From contig QCFU01000001.1 in NCBI GenBank assembly GCA_003278305.1, positions 62,001 to 126,000 of the forward strand: a stretch of DNA of 64,000 bases. Direction: 5' to 3'. This stretch comes from Prochlorococcus sp. AG-363-M21. GTDB taxonomy: Bacteria > Cyanobacteriota > Cyanobacteriia > PCC-6307 > Cyanobiaceae. The notes below the pieces were generated by a model. The model did no database searches. It was not told the origin of the DNA and was given only the letters and a program-made list of their open reading frames with translations. Position 1 is the first letter of the stretch; the number at the start of each line of letters is the position of its first letter. The translations under genes and the position numbers were made by a program. This document shows, piece after piece, positions 8,005 through 15,684 of the stretch.

Positions 8005-9250
8005 AGCAGTGCAACTAAATAAACTTATTTTAGATTATAAATATAGTCCTGGGTTTATAGAAGCTAGGTTATGGATAAGAGAAGGTAGCAGAAAAGACCC
8101 TAAAACCAAGATTGGGATTCACAACTTTTATGCATCATTAATAACCAGAGGTTGTGGTGACTATAATACTTCTGATTTTGCAGATATGATTGAAAGTTGT
8201 GGAGCAGTATTAAGATCTGATGTAAATGAAGATGGCTTACTTATAAGTCTAAAATGTAATACAGAGGATAAAGAAAAACTCTTACCTTTGATAGTTGACA
8301 TGATACAAAGTCCACATCTAGACAGTGATCAAATTTCACTTGAAAGGCAATTAACCATGCAAACTATTAAACGTCAGAAAGAAAATCATTTTCAAGTTGC
8401 ATTTAACAACTGGAGAAAAATAGCATTTGCTGATACATTTTACAAATATGATCCTATAGGCCTAGATAAGGATATAAGTAATATAACTAGAAATGACCTA
8501 TATAATTTGTCAAATATAGTAAAGAATAGAGACAAGTATCTAGTAATATCTGGTTTTGACTCTAATTTATTATCACAAAGTTTTATAGAGAATAATTTTT
8601 CTATTTTAGCAGACAGAAAGCGATTCATAAAAAAAGAATCTCAGATAATGAATAACATAATAGAAACTACTTTACCTAGAATTGTCTTACATGAAACCCA
8701 AACATCTCAAGTAACAATAATGTACGGACATAAAACTGTTTCGCACAACCATCAAGACGATTTGATATTGAGATTACTTGCAAGTCATCTTGGCAATGGA
8801 ATGTCAAGTGTTTTATTTAAGGTATTAAGGGAAGATTTTGGTGTTACATATGATGCCGGTATATATAACCCCATTTTCGAATATCATACACCTTTCTTAA
8901 TTCACGCATCCACAACGACAGAGAAGGCTATTCTTACTTTTACTCTAATAAAATCAATCCTCAATAAGGTTTTAGAAAAACCTCTTACATCAAAGGAGTT
9001 ACATCTTGCGAAGGCCAAGTTAAAAGGAAACTATGCATTAAATTCCCAAACGATTGGTCAGAAGGCAGAAAGGAAAGCAATTCTTTTAGGATTTAAAATG
9101 CCCGACGATCATGATGATATCTGTCTAGCAAGAATGCAAGGAGTTACTAGCCTAGAGATATTAGATGTTGCACAAAAATATTTAAGGAACCCTTTTATAA
9201 GCCTAAGTGGGCCTAAAGCAGTTATTAATAGTATTAGAGAGAAAGCATAG
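7988..9250 (+). CDS. M16 peptidase homologue, non-catalytic subunit
   Basis: Second M16-family chain, up to 420 residues. Where its partner has HFLEH this one reads GIHNFYASLITRG, so the zinc ligands and catalytic Glu are missing. The C-terminal half keeps the family's substrate-binding region, including HLGNGMSSVLFKVLREDFGVTYDAGIY, where the Arg/Tyr pair contacts peptide in active M16 dimers. The frame opens at TTG 7988 inside the upstream gene; a GTG at 8009, just past the upstream stop at 8004, is an equally good start. Overlap and same-strand order point to one mRNA and a heterodimer: one chain gives zinc, the other substrate binding. Confidence 0.9.
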   Translation: MLIQNRAVQLNKLILDYKYSPGFIEARLWIREGSRKDPKTKIGIHNFYASLITRGCGDYNTSDFADMIESCGAVLRSDVNEDGLLISLKCNTEDKEKLLPLIVDMIQSPHLDSDQISLERQLTMQTIKRQKENHFQVAFNNWRKIAFADTFYKYDPIGLDKDISNITRNDLYNLSNIVKNRDKYLVISGFDSNLLSQSFIENNFSILADRKRFIKKESQIMNNIIETTLPRIVLHETQTSQVTIMYGHKTVSHNHQDDLILRLLASHLGNGMSSVLFKVLREDFGVTYDAGIYNPIFEYHTPFLIHASTTTEKAILTFTLIKSILNKVLEKPLTSKELHLAKAKLKGNYALNSQTIGQKAERKAILLGFKMPDDHDDICLARMQGVTSLEILDVAQKYLRNPFISLSGPKAVINSIREKA

Positions 9251-9258
9251 GAGTAAAG

Positions 9259-9480
9259 TCAATCATGATTATTTGCAATCGCAAGATGAGTTAAAGGAAT
9301 AAGAAAAGTTCCTCTACGAAATTTCACTTCTAAGATATCTGTTCCGCGTATTCCGATAATAATACCGTGTTCATCCATAGTCACTAAATCAGAGGGTCTA
9401 AGCATAGGCATAGGATCAGAAGTTTTCAAATAAGGCAAAGCCACTCTAAGAGAAACCTTATCGCCAATATTGTAGGACAT
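9259..9480 (-). CDS. sipA: SipA/CRR42-like small SH3-fold protein (DUF3148)
   Basis: A 73-residue protein with the pattern YNIGDKVSLRVALPYLKTSDPMPMLRPSDLV, then IIIGIRGTDILEVKFRRGTFLIPLTHL. I recognise this as the cyanobacterial DUF3148 family, which I believe includes SipA, a small protein that binds the sensor kinase NblS (Hik33) and modulates high-light and stress signalling, and the plastid protein CRR42. The beta-rich, SH3-like pattern fits. It lies convergent with the M16 genes (8 bp between stops) and divergent from bioY. The family call is firmer than the name sipA; no nblS gene lies in the window to support it. Confidence 0.65.
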   Translation of the reverse strand: MSYNIGDKVSLRVALPYLKTSDPMPMLRPSDLVTMDEHGIIIGIRGTDILEVKFRRGTFLIPLTHLAIANNHD

Positions 9481-9597
9481 TGATTTAGAAAGTTTTTCTA
9501 TATACTTAGGGATAATCTACAATCACAACTGATCTAAGAAATTAAAACCTTTTTTAATGTTAATTAGGTAATTAAAGTAGCGTAATATCTACAAATA

Positions 9598-10194
9598 TTG
9601 CAATATGGTACCAACAGATTTTTTTACTTGAAAGCTCTGCTGACCATAATTGCTTCAGTAACAGGCCTATTGACTATTCTTATAGGTGGCATGATTCAAT
9701 CTGCTATTTTAATCCCACGATCAGATTTAACGCTAAGAGTAGTTGATTTACCAAGCAGCTTACAAATAGCTGGTCTACTATTTACAGCATTAGTTTGTGG
9801 TTTTAGAAGTGCTCTAATAGCTTGCATTGCTTATTTGACTATAGGGATATTCTTTATGCCAGTTTTTCATGGAGGTGGAAGTACCGGATATTTAATGACA
9901 CCAGACTTTGGTTATTTATTAGGTTTTATTCCAGCCACTTGGATATGTAGTAATTTATCATCTCCCAAAAAGAAGAGTATATACAGCTTGACATTAATCG
10001 CATTCATAGGATTAGTTACTATTCATTTTACTGGTATTATTTATATACTAATTGGTACAATAACGACACTGTTTTCTTTAGACCTAGTTAAAACAGTTTA
10101 TCTATATTCACTTTCTCCTTTACCTTTTCAAATAATATTATGTCCAGCAATCGCTTTGTTGGCAAAGATTTTTAGAGCCTTACTAATAATCTAA
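9598..10194 (+). CDS. bioY: BioY-family biotin transporter S-component
   Basis: Membrane substrate-binding component for biotin uptake. The 198-residue protein has about six hydrophobic segments and the BioY patterns: LPSSLQIAGLLFTALVCGFRSALIA, then the Gly-rich FMPVFHGGGSTGYLMTPDFGYLLGF. BioY works alone or with an ECF AT module; no ECF ATPase lies nearby. Translation starts at TTG 9598; the nearest ATG is out of frame. The stop overlaps the lspA start by one base (TAATG), so lspA is coupled to it. Other genomes put bioY beside biotin genes under BirA control; I see no such operator in the 117-bp gap upstream. Confidence 0.88.
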   Translation: MQYGTNRFFYLKALLTIIASVTGLLTILIGGMIQSAILIPRSDLTLRVVDLPSSLQIAGLLFTALVCGFRSALIACIAYLTIGIFFMPVFHGGGSTGYLMTPDFGYLLGFIPATWICSNLSSPKKKSIYSLTLIAFIGLVTIHFTGIIYILIGTITTLFSLDLVKTVYLYSLSPLPFQIILCPAIALLAKIFRALLII

Positions 10195-10679
10195 TGTATT
10201 TTATAATCTTAAAAAGAAAGAATCTATTCCTTATAACATTAATGTTATTCTCATTTGATTTACTTAGCAAAGTATTAATAAGTAATTTCATGCAAAATGC
10301 CGAAGATCTTAAAATAATACCAAGTCTAATTCACTTTACCTTGGTAAAAAACTATGGGGCAGCATTTAGCCTTTTCGAAAGTTTTCCATTACTTCTAAAA
10401 TTTGTAAGTCTTATTATTTCTATCATTCTAATTCTAATTATATTCCTTAAAAATATCATTAGTCATCAACTAAAGATTGGCTTAGTTTTTCTTTTAGCTG
10501 GCAGTCTAGGAAATGGTCTAGACCGTTGGCTATATGGATATGTTATAGACTTTATAAATATAACGATATTAAACTTTCCAATATTTAACCTTGCTGATAT
10601 ATATATAAATATTGGCATTTTATTCATACTCTATGATAATTTAGTTAAATCTAATCATAGAAATATTATTAAACACTAA
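10194..10679 (+). CDS. lspA: Lipoprotein signal peptidase (signal peptidase II)
   Basis: Inner-membrane aspartyl protease that removes signal peptides from diacylglyceryl-modified prolipoproteins such as the metal-binding lipoprotein encoded at 40908-41855. The 161-residue protein has four membrane helices and the family motifs VKNYGAAFSL, GNGLDR (residues 106-111), YVIDF with catalytic Asp119 and FNLAD with catalytic Asp135. Its ATG overlaps the bioY stop by one base. The GTPase gene downstream begins after 3 nt, so bioY, lspA and the GTPase look like one unit. Confidence 0.96.
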   Translation: MYFIILKRKNLFLITLMLFSFDLLSKVLISNFMQNAEDLKIIPSLIHFTLVKNYGAAFSLFESFPLLLKFVSLIISIILILIIFLKNIISHQLKIGLVFLLAGSLGNGLDRWLYGYVIDFINITILNFPIFNLADIYINIGILFILYDNLVKSNHRNIIKH

Positions 10680-10682
10680 ATC

Positions 10683-12221
10683 ATGAAATCCTCTAGGAGA
10701 TGGCTTTTAATAAGTCTTTTGATCTTTCTACTACTTATACTATCTTCAATAATTTCAGCTCTAATTAATCTAATAAATTTACAGTCTATTTTAATATTGT
10801 TAGTCCTCATTACTTTAATTATAAATTTAAAAGGGTTAAAATGGTTTAGACAGTTAATTCGCAAATATTTATACAAACCTAATAAAAGAAGGTTTGTTAA
10901 CTATATACCAAAGAATAAAAGGTTGGCAGCAAAAAAAAGTCTTCATAGTATAGATAGATTAATAGAACAAATACAAAACAAAGTAGAACTAACTTCTATT
11001 TTAAAAGAAAAAGAAAGAATAGAAAAAGATTTGGCGAGAGGTGATATTATTATTGTAGTTTTTGGAACTGGATCAACCGGGAAAACATCAATTGTAAGAT
11101 CTCTTCTTAAAGAAATTGTCGGTGATGTGGGTCCAGATCATGGAACTACAGACAAAAGTTATACTTACAAGCTTAGCCTCAGAGGACTCGATAGATCTAT
11201 AAAAATAATAGATACACCAGGAATTTACGAGAGTGGGGAACTAGGCAAATCACGAAAGAAAGATTCCTTGTTAAGAGCTAGTAGAGCAGATTTAATAATT
11301 ATTGTGGTAGACAATGATTTACGATCAGTAGAAGCAGAATTAATAAATAGTCTTTCAAAAGCTGGGAAAAAGTTATTAATAGTATTAAACAAATCTGATT
11401 TAAGAGGTCAAAATGAAATTGATAGACTTTTAAGGTTAATAAGAAACAAAACTTACAACTTAGTTTTACCTGATAATATAGTTGCAACCTCAGCATCACC
11501 ACAGTCTATTCCTAGACCTGGCAATAATCCTATTCAGCCCCAACCAGAAATTGGCAGCCTAATTACAAGGATCGCCACAATTTTGCAAGAAGAGGGTGAA
11601 GATCTAATATCAGATAATATTTTATTGCAGTGCCAATCATTAGGATTATCTGGGAAAAGGTTATTGAATAATCAACGCAAGAATAATGCCTTAAGTTGCA
11701 TAGATAAATATGCTTGGATAAGTAGTGGAGTTGTTGCAATTACTCCTTTGCCCGGTATCGACCTTTTAGGAGCAGCGGCTGTCAATGGACAAATGGTTAT
11801 GGAAATTGCCAAGATATATGGATTATCACTCACAAAAAAACGAGCAAAAGAGTTGGCCTTATCTGTAGGCAAAACATTGGGAGGTCTAGGTATTATAAAA
11901 AGTGGTGTCTCTCTTATCAGTAATGCTTTAAGTGTAACTTTACCAACAATACTTCTTTCAAGAGTTATTCAAGGCATATCAGCTGCTTGGTTAACACGAA
12001 TAGCTGGGCAAAGCTTTATAACATATTTCAGCCAAGATCAAGATTGGGGTGATGGTGGCATTCAAGAAGTTGTTCAATATCATTTTGAACTAAATAGTCG
12101 TGAAAACAATCTAAGAAAATTTATGCAAATTGCATTTGAAAAGGTCATTGAGCCAATCAGAGAAAATAATAAAAAAGAATTGCCACCTCACCAAATGCTT
12201 CAGGAGGAGGAGGAAGTATAG
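10683..12221 (+). CDS. Membrane-anchored Era-like GTPase with DUF697 domain
   Basis: A 512-residue protein in three parts: two membrane helices (about residues 8-30 and 35-50); a GTPase domain with G1 GTGSTGKT (128-135), G3 DTPG (177-180) and G4 NKSD (236-239); and a C-terminal DUF697 domain with the hydrophobic run ISSGVVAITPLPGIDLLGAAAVNGQM and further membrane-like segments. The architecture resembles YcjX/YcjF-type and cyanobacterial Era/ThdF-like GTPases of unknown function. It follows lspA by 3 nt. Its 3' end overlaps, on the other strand, a 54-aa frame (12157-12321). A second DUF697 protein lies at 41922-43271. The role may involve membrane or envelope stress, but this is a guess. Confidence 0.85.
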   Translation: MKSSRRWLLISLLIFLLLILSSIISALINLINLQSILILLVLITLIINLKGLKWFRQLIRKYLYKPNKRRFVNYIPKNKRLAAKKSLHSIDRLIEQIQNKVELTSILKEKERIEKDLARGDIIIVVFGTGSTGKTSIVRSLLKEIVGDVGPDHGTTDKSYTYKLSLRGLDRSIKIIDTPGIYESGELGKSRKKDSLLRASRADLIIIVVDNDLRSVEAELINSLSKAGKKLLIVLNKSDLRGQNEIDRLLRLIRNKTYNLVLPDNIVATSASPQSIPRPGNNPIQPQPEIGSLITRIATILQEEGEDLISDNILLQCQSLGLSGKRLLNNQRKNNALSCIDKYAWISSGVVAITPLPGIDLLGAAAVNGQMVMEIAKIYGLSLTKKRAKELALSVGKTLGGLGIIKSGVSLISNALSVTLPTILLSRVIQGISAAWLTRIAGQSFITYFSQDQDWGDGGIQEVVQYHFELNSRENNLRKFMQIAFEKVIEPIRENNKKELPPHQMLQEEEEV

Positions 12222-12321
12222 GACCTCTTGAATCTAGTAAAACAGTTAATATCAGATAAGAAACACCAATCAAGATAGAAAATATACAAGTAACTATAGC
12301 GATAATTTTTTTATTATTCAT
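12157..12321 (-). CDS. 54-aa single-span membrane protein
   Basis: A short frame with ATG at 12321-12319 and a TGA ending at 12157. The start overlaps the end of the decarboxylase gene (AAATGAATAA), so translation would be coupled to it. The product has a basic start (MNNKKI), one hydrophobic helix (about residues 5-28, IIAIVTCIFSILIGVSYLIL), then LLDSRGPILPPPPEAFGEVA. The first 48 residues look like a genuine small membrane protein: Lys-rich start, clean helix and a proline motif on the far side. The last 65 bp of the frame lie antisense to the end of the GTPase gene. Small membrane proteins with this proline-rich shape occur in picocyanobacteria as far as I recall; not verified. Confidence 0.6.
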   Translation of the reverse strand: MNNKKIIAIVTCIFSILIGVSYLILTVLLDSRGPILPPPPEAFGEVAILFYYFL

Positions 12322-13735
12322 TTAAAAAACTATCTACCGATGAATTTAATATATTACTTAAGTGATCAAGGTGCTCAAAAGTAGTATATGGATTGCCCAA
12401 AACAGCCTTTAGATAATATTTGCCATTGTGAAATGGTCTTGAAAGCATAAATTTTTTTTTCAATAATTCTTGTTTAGTTTTTAATGACCATAATTCTGTC
12501 TGCTCTTCATTGAAATTTGCCGGTCGAAATGAAATTATGTGTAAAGGACCTCTTATAATTTTAAAAATATCATTCCTGAGTTTTTTCTCAAGATAGATTC
12601 TTCTAGTAATACAGTTTTCTAGAATAGACGAAATGCCTTCTTCGCCTAATTGCCTTAAACCCAACCAAAGCTTTAATATTTCCGCTGATCTTGAACCTTG
12701 TATAGTCATCTCCCCTCCATTAAAGGCACAGTTTGAAGACTCCGATAAATATGGGTAACCTGTTGAAAAGCAATTAGACAAATCTTGGCCTTTGGATACA
12801 AGAAGTATAGAAGAAGTCTTTGCTATACCGAGTATTTTTTGTGGGTTTATGGTTACTGAATTTGCATATTTTAATCCATCAACTAAGGATCTAGTACTAT
12901 CTGAAAGTCCAAAAACACCACCTATTGCAGCATCAATATGTAGCCATATCCCGTTTAGTGCACATATTTTAGATATTTCAACTAATGGATCAACAGACCC
13001 AGATACTGTAGTCCCTGCTGTTGCTACTATTGCCATGCATTTTAAACCTTTATATTTGACTCTATTAATTTGATGCTCAAGGTCACTAAGTGATAGCTCA
13101 CCCATACTATTAGTAGATACTTTGAAGAGTGATGTTGGAGGAAGTCCCATTATTTTTGTTGACTTTTCAATTGAAACATGTGCATCAGAACTAGAAATGA
13201 TTGCTACATCTTTCTCATATGACAAGTTTGCTTTGTTCCTAGCCAAAACCAAGCCCATAAGATTACTTATACTTCCACCACTTACTGCGACGCCTGTTGA
13301 TTCTGAGTTCATTCCTAATTTATTTGCAATCCACTTACACAATTGTTCTTCCAAAAGAGATAAAGAAGGAGAAAGCTCTTCTGCTAGCAAATTATTATTT
13401 AAACCAGCAGAAATCAAATCACCAACAATTGATGCTGTTAAAGGAGGAGGATCAAGATGAGCTATGGCTCCTGGACTGGATGGTTGATATGCATTGTCCA
13501 TAATCATGTGTATATCGTTCAAAATGCAATCTCTCGAAACACCTTTGTTGAGAGGTAAGGGTGCATGAAAATCAAAAAGCTCTGGCAAAGGACCATTTTT
13601 ATTTGCATTAGCAAGCCATTTGCATAGCATTGAAGAGGCTTCCTCAAGAAAAGTTCTTAGCTTTGGATCAACATCACCTTTAGATGAAAATAGTTCCATT
13701 GAGGGATCTTGATTAATATCTTTAATTTCAATCAA
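12314..13735 (-). CDS. Group II PLP-dependent decarboxylase
   Basis: PLP enzyme of the aromatic-amino-acid/glutamate/2,4-diaminobutyrate decarboxylase fold, 473 residues. Visible marks are the cofactor region GVAVSGGSISNLMGLVLARN, the PLP-phosphate and ring contacts ATAGTTVSGSVDP and HIDAAIGG, and the Schiff-base lysine in VTINPQKIL. The overall pattern is nearest to diaminobutyrate or aromatic decarboxylases, but the substrate cannot be fixed by eye. The frame starts at TTG 13735; Met13 (MELFSS) is an alternative. It is divergent from tadA and coupled to the 54-aa membrane protein downstream. No siderophore or polyamine partner gene is close. Confidence 0.85.
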   Translation of the reverse strand: MIEIKDINQDPSMELFSSKGDVDPKLRTFLEEASSMLCKWLANANKNGPLPELFDFHAPLPLNKGVSRDCILNDIHMIMDNAYQPSSPGAIAHLDPPPLTASIVGDLISAGLNNNLLAEELSPSLSLLEEQLCKWIANKLGMNSESTGVAVSGGSISNLMGLVLARNKANLSYEKDVAIISSSDAHVSIEKSTKIMGLPPTSLFKVSTNSMGELSLSDLEHQINRVKYKGLKCMAIVATAGTTVSGSVDPLVEISKICALNGIWLHIDAAIGGVFGLSDSTRSLVDGLKYANSVTINPQKILGIAKTSSILLVSKGQDLSNCFSTGYPYLSESSNCAFNGGEMTIQGSRSAEILKLWLGLRQLGEEGISSILENCITRRIYLEKKLRNDIFKIIRGPLHIISFRPANFNEEQTELWSLKTKQELLKKKFMLSRPFHNGKYYLKAVLGNPYTTFEHLDHLSNILNSSVDSFLNE

Positions 13736-13802
13736 AATTTAAAAGGTATGAAAATACATTTTCCATCCTGAAAGTTTTTTGATCAATACTTTTCTTTGAA
13801 TT

Positions 13803-14297
13803 ATGCAAGTAAGCAAACCCGTAGAACTTAATGATCATCAGATAAAGGGCTGGATGAGAAGGCTTATTAATAGAGCAGAAAGCATTGGGAATCAAGACGA
13901 GGTTCCTGTTGCTGCTGTTATTCTTAACGAATTTGGACAAACTATTGGTCACGGTTCAAATTGTAGAAATAGAACTTCTGATCCATTAGGCCACGCAGAA
14001 ATAATTGCATTAAGACAGGCTTCTTGGCTGAAAGGAGATTGGAGATTTAATGAGTGCACGCTTTTAGTAACTCTTGAGCCATGTCAAATGTGTGCAGCTG
14101 CATTAATTCAAGCGAGGATGGGCAAAGTTATATTTGCCGCAAAAGATCCAAAGAGAGGGGGCCTGGGAGGCAGCATTGATTTGTCCGTTCTTAGAAGTGC
14201 CCACCACAGAATGATTGTCCAAGGAGGAATACTAGAGAAAGAGGCGAGGATGCAACTAGAAGATTGGTTTAGAAAAAAACGAAAATATAGATGCTAA
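13803..14297 (+). CDS. tadA: tRNA-specific adenosine deaminase
   Basis: TadA converts the wobble adenosine of tRNA-Arg(ACG) to inosine. The 164-residue protein has the zinc-deaminase motifs HAE (His64, Glu66, in DPLGHAEIIAL) and PCQMC (Cys94 and Cys97, in LEPCQMCAAAL), followed by the TadA-specific AAKDPKRGGLGGSIDL. The ATG start fits, though the N terminus is about ten residues longer than the E. coli enzyme. It is divergent from the decarboxylase, 67 bp away, and overlaps the convergent aminotransferase gene by 4 bp at the 3' end. Confidence 0.95.
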   Translation: MQVSKPVELNDHQIKGWMRRLINRAESIGNQDEVPVAAVILNEFGQTIGHGSNCRNRTSDPLGHAEIIALRQASWLKGDWRFNECTLLVTLEPCQMCAAALIQARMGKVIFAAKDPKRGGLGGSIDLSVLRSAHHRMIVQGGILEKEARMQLEDWFRKKRKYRC

Positions 14298-15454
14298 AAC
14301 TTAGGTAACTCAGATTTAAAGATGTCTAGTAACAACTCAACATTTTCAATCTTTGAGTTATATCCCATAAGTCCAATTCTCCAAACCTTCCCCCCTAAGT
14401 CACCTAAACCGCCTCCAATTTCAATTCCATGGTTATTAAGTAAATGCGTAGCAAATGCCTTCCCATCTATACCATTAGGAATACGTACAGTTGTCAAAGT
14501 AGGTAATCTAAGTCTTCTTTCAACATGTAATTGCAGCCCTAGGTTTTCTAGGCCATCCCAAAGAGCTTCTGCATTGTCTTTATGTCGTTTCCAAGAATTC
14601 TCGAGACCTTCATCAAGTAAAAGACGAAGTGCTTCTCTCATACCAAAATTCATATTGACTGGTGCTGTGTGATGGTAGACGCGGTCACTTCCCCAGTATT
14701 TATTTAACAATGAAACATCTAAATACCAATTAGGAACTTGAGATGCTCTACTTTTAAGTTTATTTTCTGCACGTTCATTCATAGTAAAAGGTCCTAGTCC
14801 GGGTGGGCAGCTCAAACCTTTTTGACTACAACTATAAGCTAAATCAACTTTCCATTCATCTATAAATAGCGGTACTCCACCCAATGAAGTAACAGTATCA
14901 AGAATAAGCAAGCAATTATATTTTCTACATAATTCACCTATCCCTTCCATTGGCTGACAAACACCTGTTGAGGTTTCAGCATGAACCAAGGCAAAAACAG
15001 AGGGGTTATGTTCTTTTAAAGCTTTTTCAATCTGTTCTAATGAGAAAGCTTTTCCCCAATCAGTCTTAATCGTTTGAACATTTGCCTTATACCTTCCGGC
15101 CATGTCAAAAAGCCTATTACCGAAATAACCTTTAATCCCTACAAGGACCGTATCTCCTGGTTCAACAATATTTGCGAGGGTAGCTTCCATTGCCGCACTC
15201 CCCGTGCCGCTCATGGGAAGAGTTAATCGATTTGTCGTTTGCCATGAATATCTAAGTAAATCCTGAACCTCGGCCATCAAGTCGATGTAATAAGGGTCTA
15301 AATGTCCTACTGGCTGAAGTGCTAATGCTTCCAAAACAAGAGGGTTTGCATTAGAAGGACCAGGACCAAAAAGATGTCTCTTTGGTACTGAAATGGGTTT
15401 TACAGTTTTCCCAAAAGTATTATTTACAGAGGGGAGGGCTTGTGTACTCGTCAA
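14294..15454 (-). CDS. Serine-glyoxylate (alanine-glyoxylate) aminotransferase
   Basis: Class V PLP aminotransferase, 386 residues, matching the cyanobacterial photorespiratory enzyme that makes glycine from glyoxylate. Marks: HLFGPGPSNANPLVLEAL near the N terminus, MSGTGSAAMEA for cofactor phosphate binding, ILDTVTSLGG for the PLP ring, the Schiff-base lysine Lys212 in YSCSQKGLSCPPG, and the substrate-binding YHHTAPVNM. Orthologues have been annotated as a soluble hydrogenase small subunit; that is an old misnomer and no hydrogenase features are seen. It is divergent from glnA across a 230-bp gap holding the NtcA promoter. Confidence 0.93.
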   Translation of the reverse strand: MTSTQALPSVNNTFGKTVKPISVPKRHLFGPGPSNANPLVLEALALQPVGHLDPYYIDLMAEVQDLLRYSWQTTNRLTLPMSGTGSAAMEATLANIVEPGDTVLVGIKGYFGNRLFDMAGRYKANVQTIKTDWGKAFSLEQIEKALKEHNPSVFALVHAETSTGVCQPMEGIGELCRKYNCLLILDTVTSLGGVPLFIDEWKVDLAYSCSQKGLSCPPGLGPFTMNERAENKLKSRASQVPNWYLDVSLLNKYWGSDRVYHHTAPVNMNFGMREALRLLLDEGLENSWKRHKDNAEALWDGLENLGLQLHVERRLRLPTLTTVRIPNGIDGKAFATHLLNNHGIEIGGGLGDLGGKVWRIGLMGYNSKIENVELLLDIFKSELPKF

Positions 15455-15618
15455 GACCTAAAGATTTATCTAAGACTGAGCCTAAACACCTAAAGGCTAG
15501 CAAGTAAAATTTAAGTAAGGTATTGCAATGCGTAATTAATTTTTTGCAATTTTTTTTATTAGCAAAAAATCATAAAACTGCAGTCATGAGACAGATTTTG
15601 GGCAAAAGAGTCAAAAAA

Positions 15619-15660
15619 GTACTCTTTGATACAAAATAAGATTCAAACGCTAATTACTTT
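15619..15660 (+). promoter_or_regulatory. NtcA-activated glnA promoter
   Basis: The palindromic NtcA box GTA-N8-TAC is present as GTACTCTTTGATAC at 15619-15632. A -10 hexamer TACTTT lies at 15655-15660, with 22 nt between them, the canonical spacing of class II NtcA promoters. That predicts a transcript start near 15667 and a leader of about 18 nt before the ATG at 15685. NtcA activates nitrogen genes under nitrogen shortage through 2-oxoglutarate. Both elements and the spacing are seen directly; activity is inferred. The rest of the 15455-15684 gap is AT-rich with no other feature I can support. Confidence 0.85.
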
Positions 15661-15684
15661 GCAAATTACAAACCAAATAAATCC

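Noticed and set aside
12792-13503. Open frames of 93, 112 and 68 codons antisense to the decarboxylase gene
   Set aside because: Their sense strand encodes a conserved PLP enzyme; the antisense products have low-complexity, unfamiliar sequences and no start signals.
14294-15454. Annotation as soluble hydrogenase small subunit
   Set aside because: The protein has the PLP lysine motif and no metal or Fe-S sites; it is an aminotransferase.
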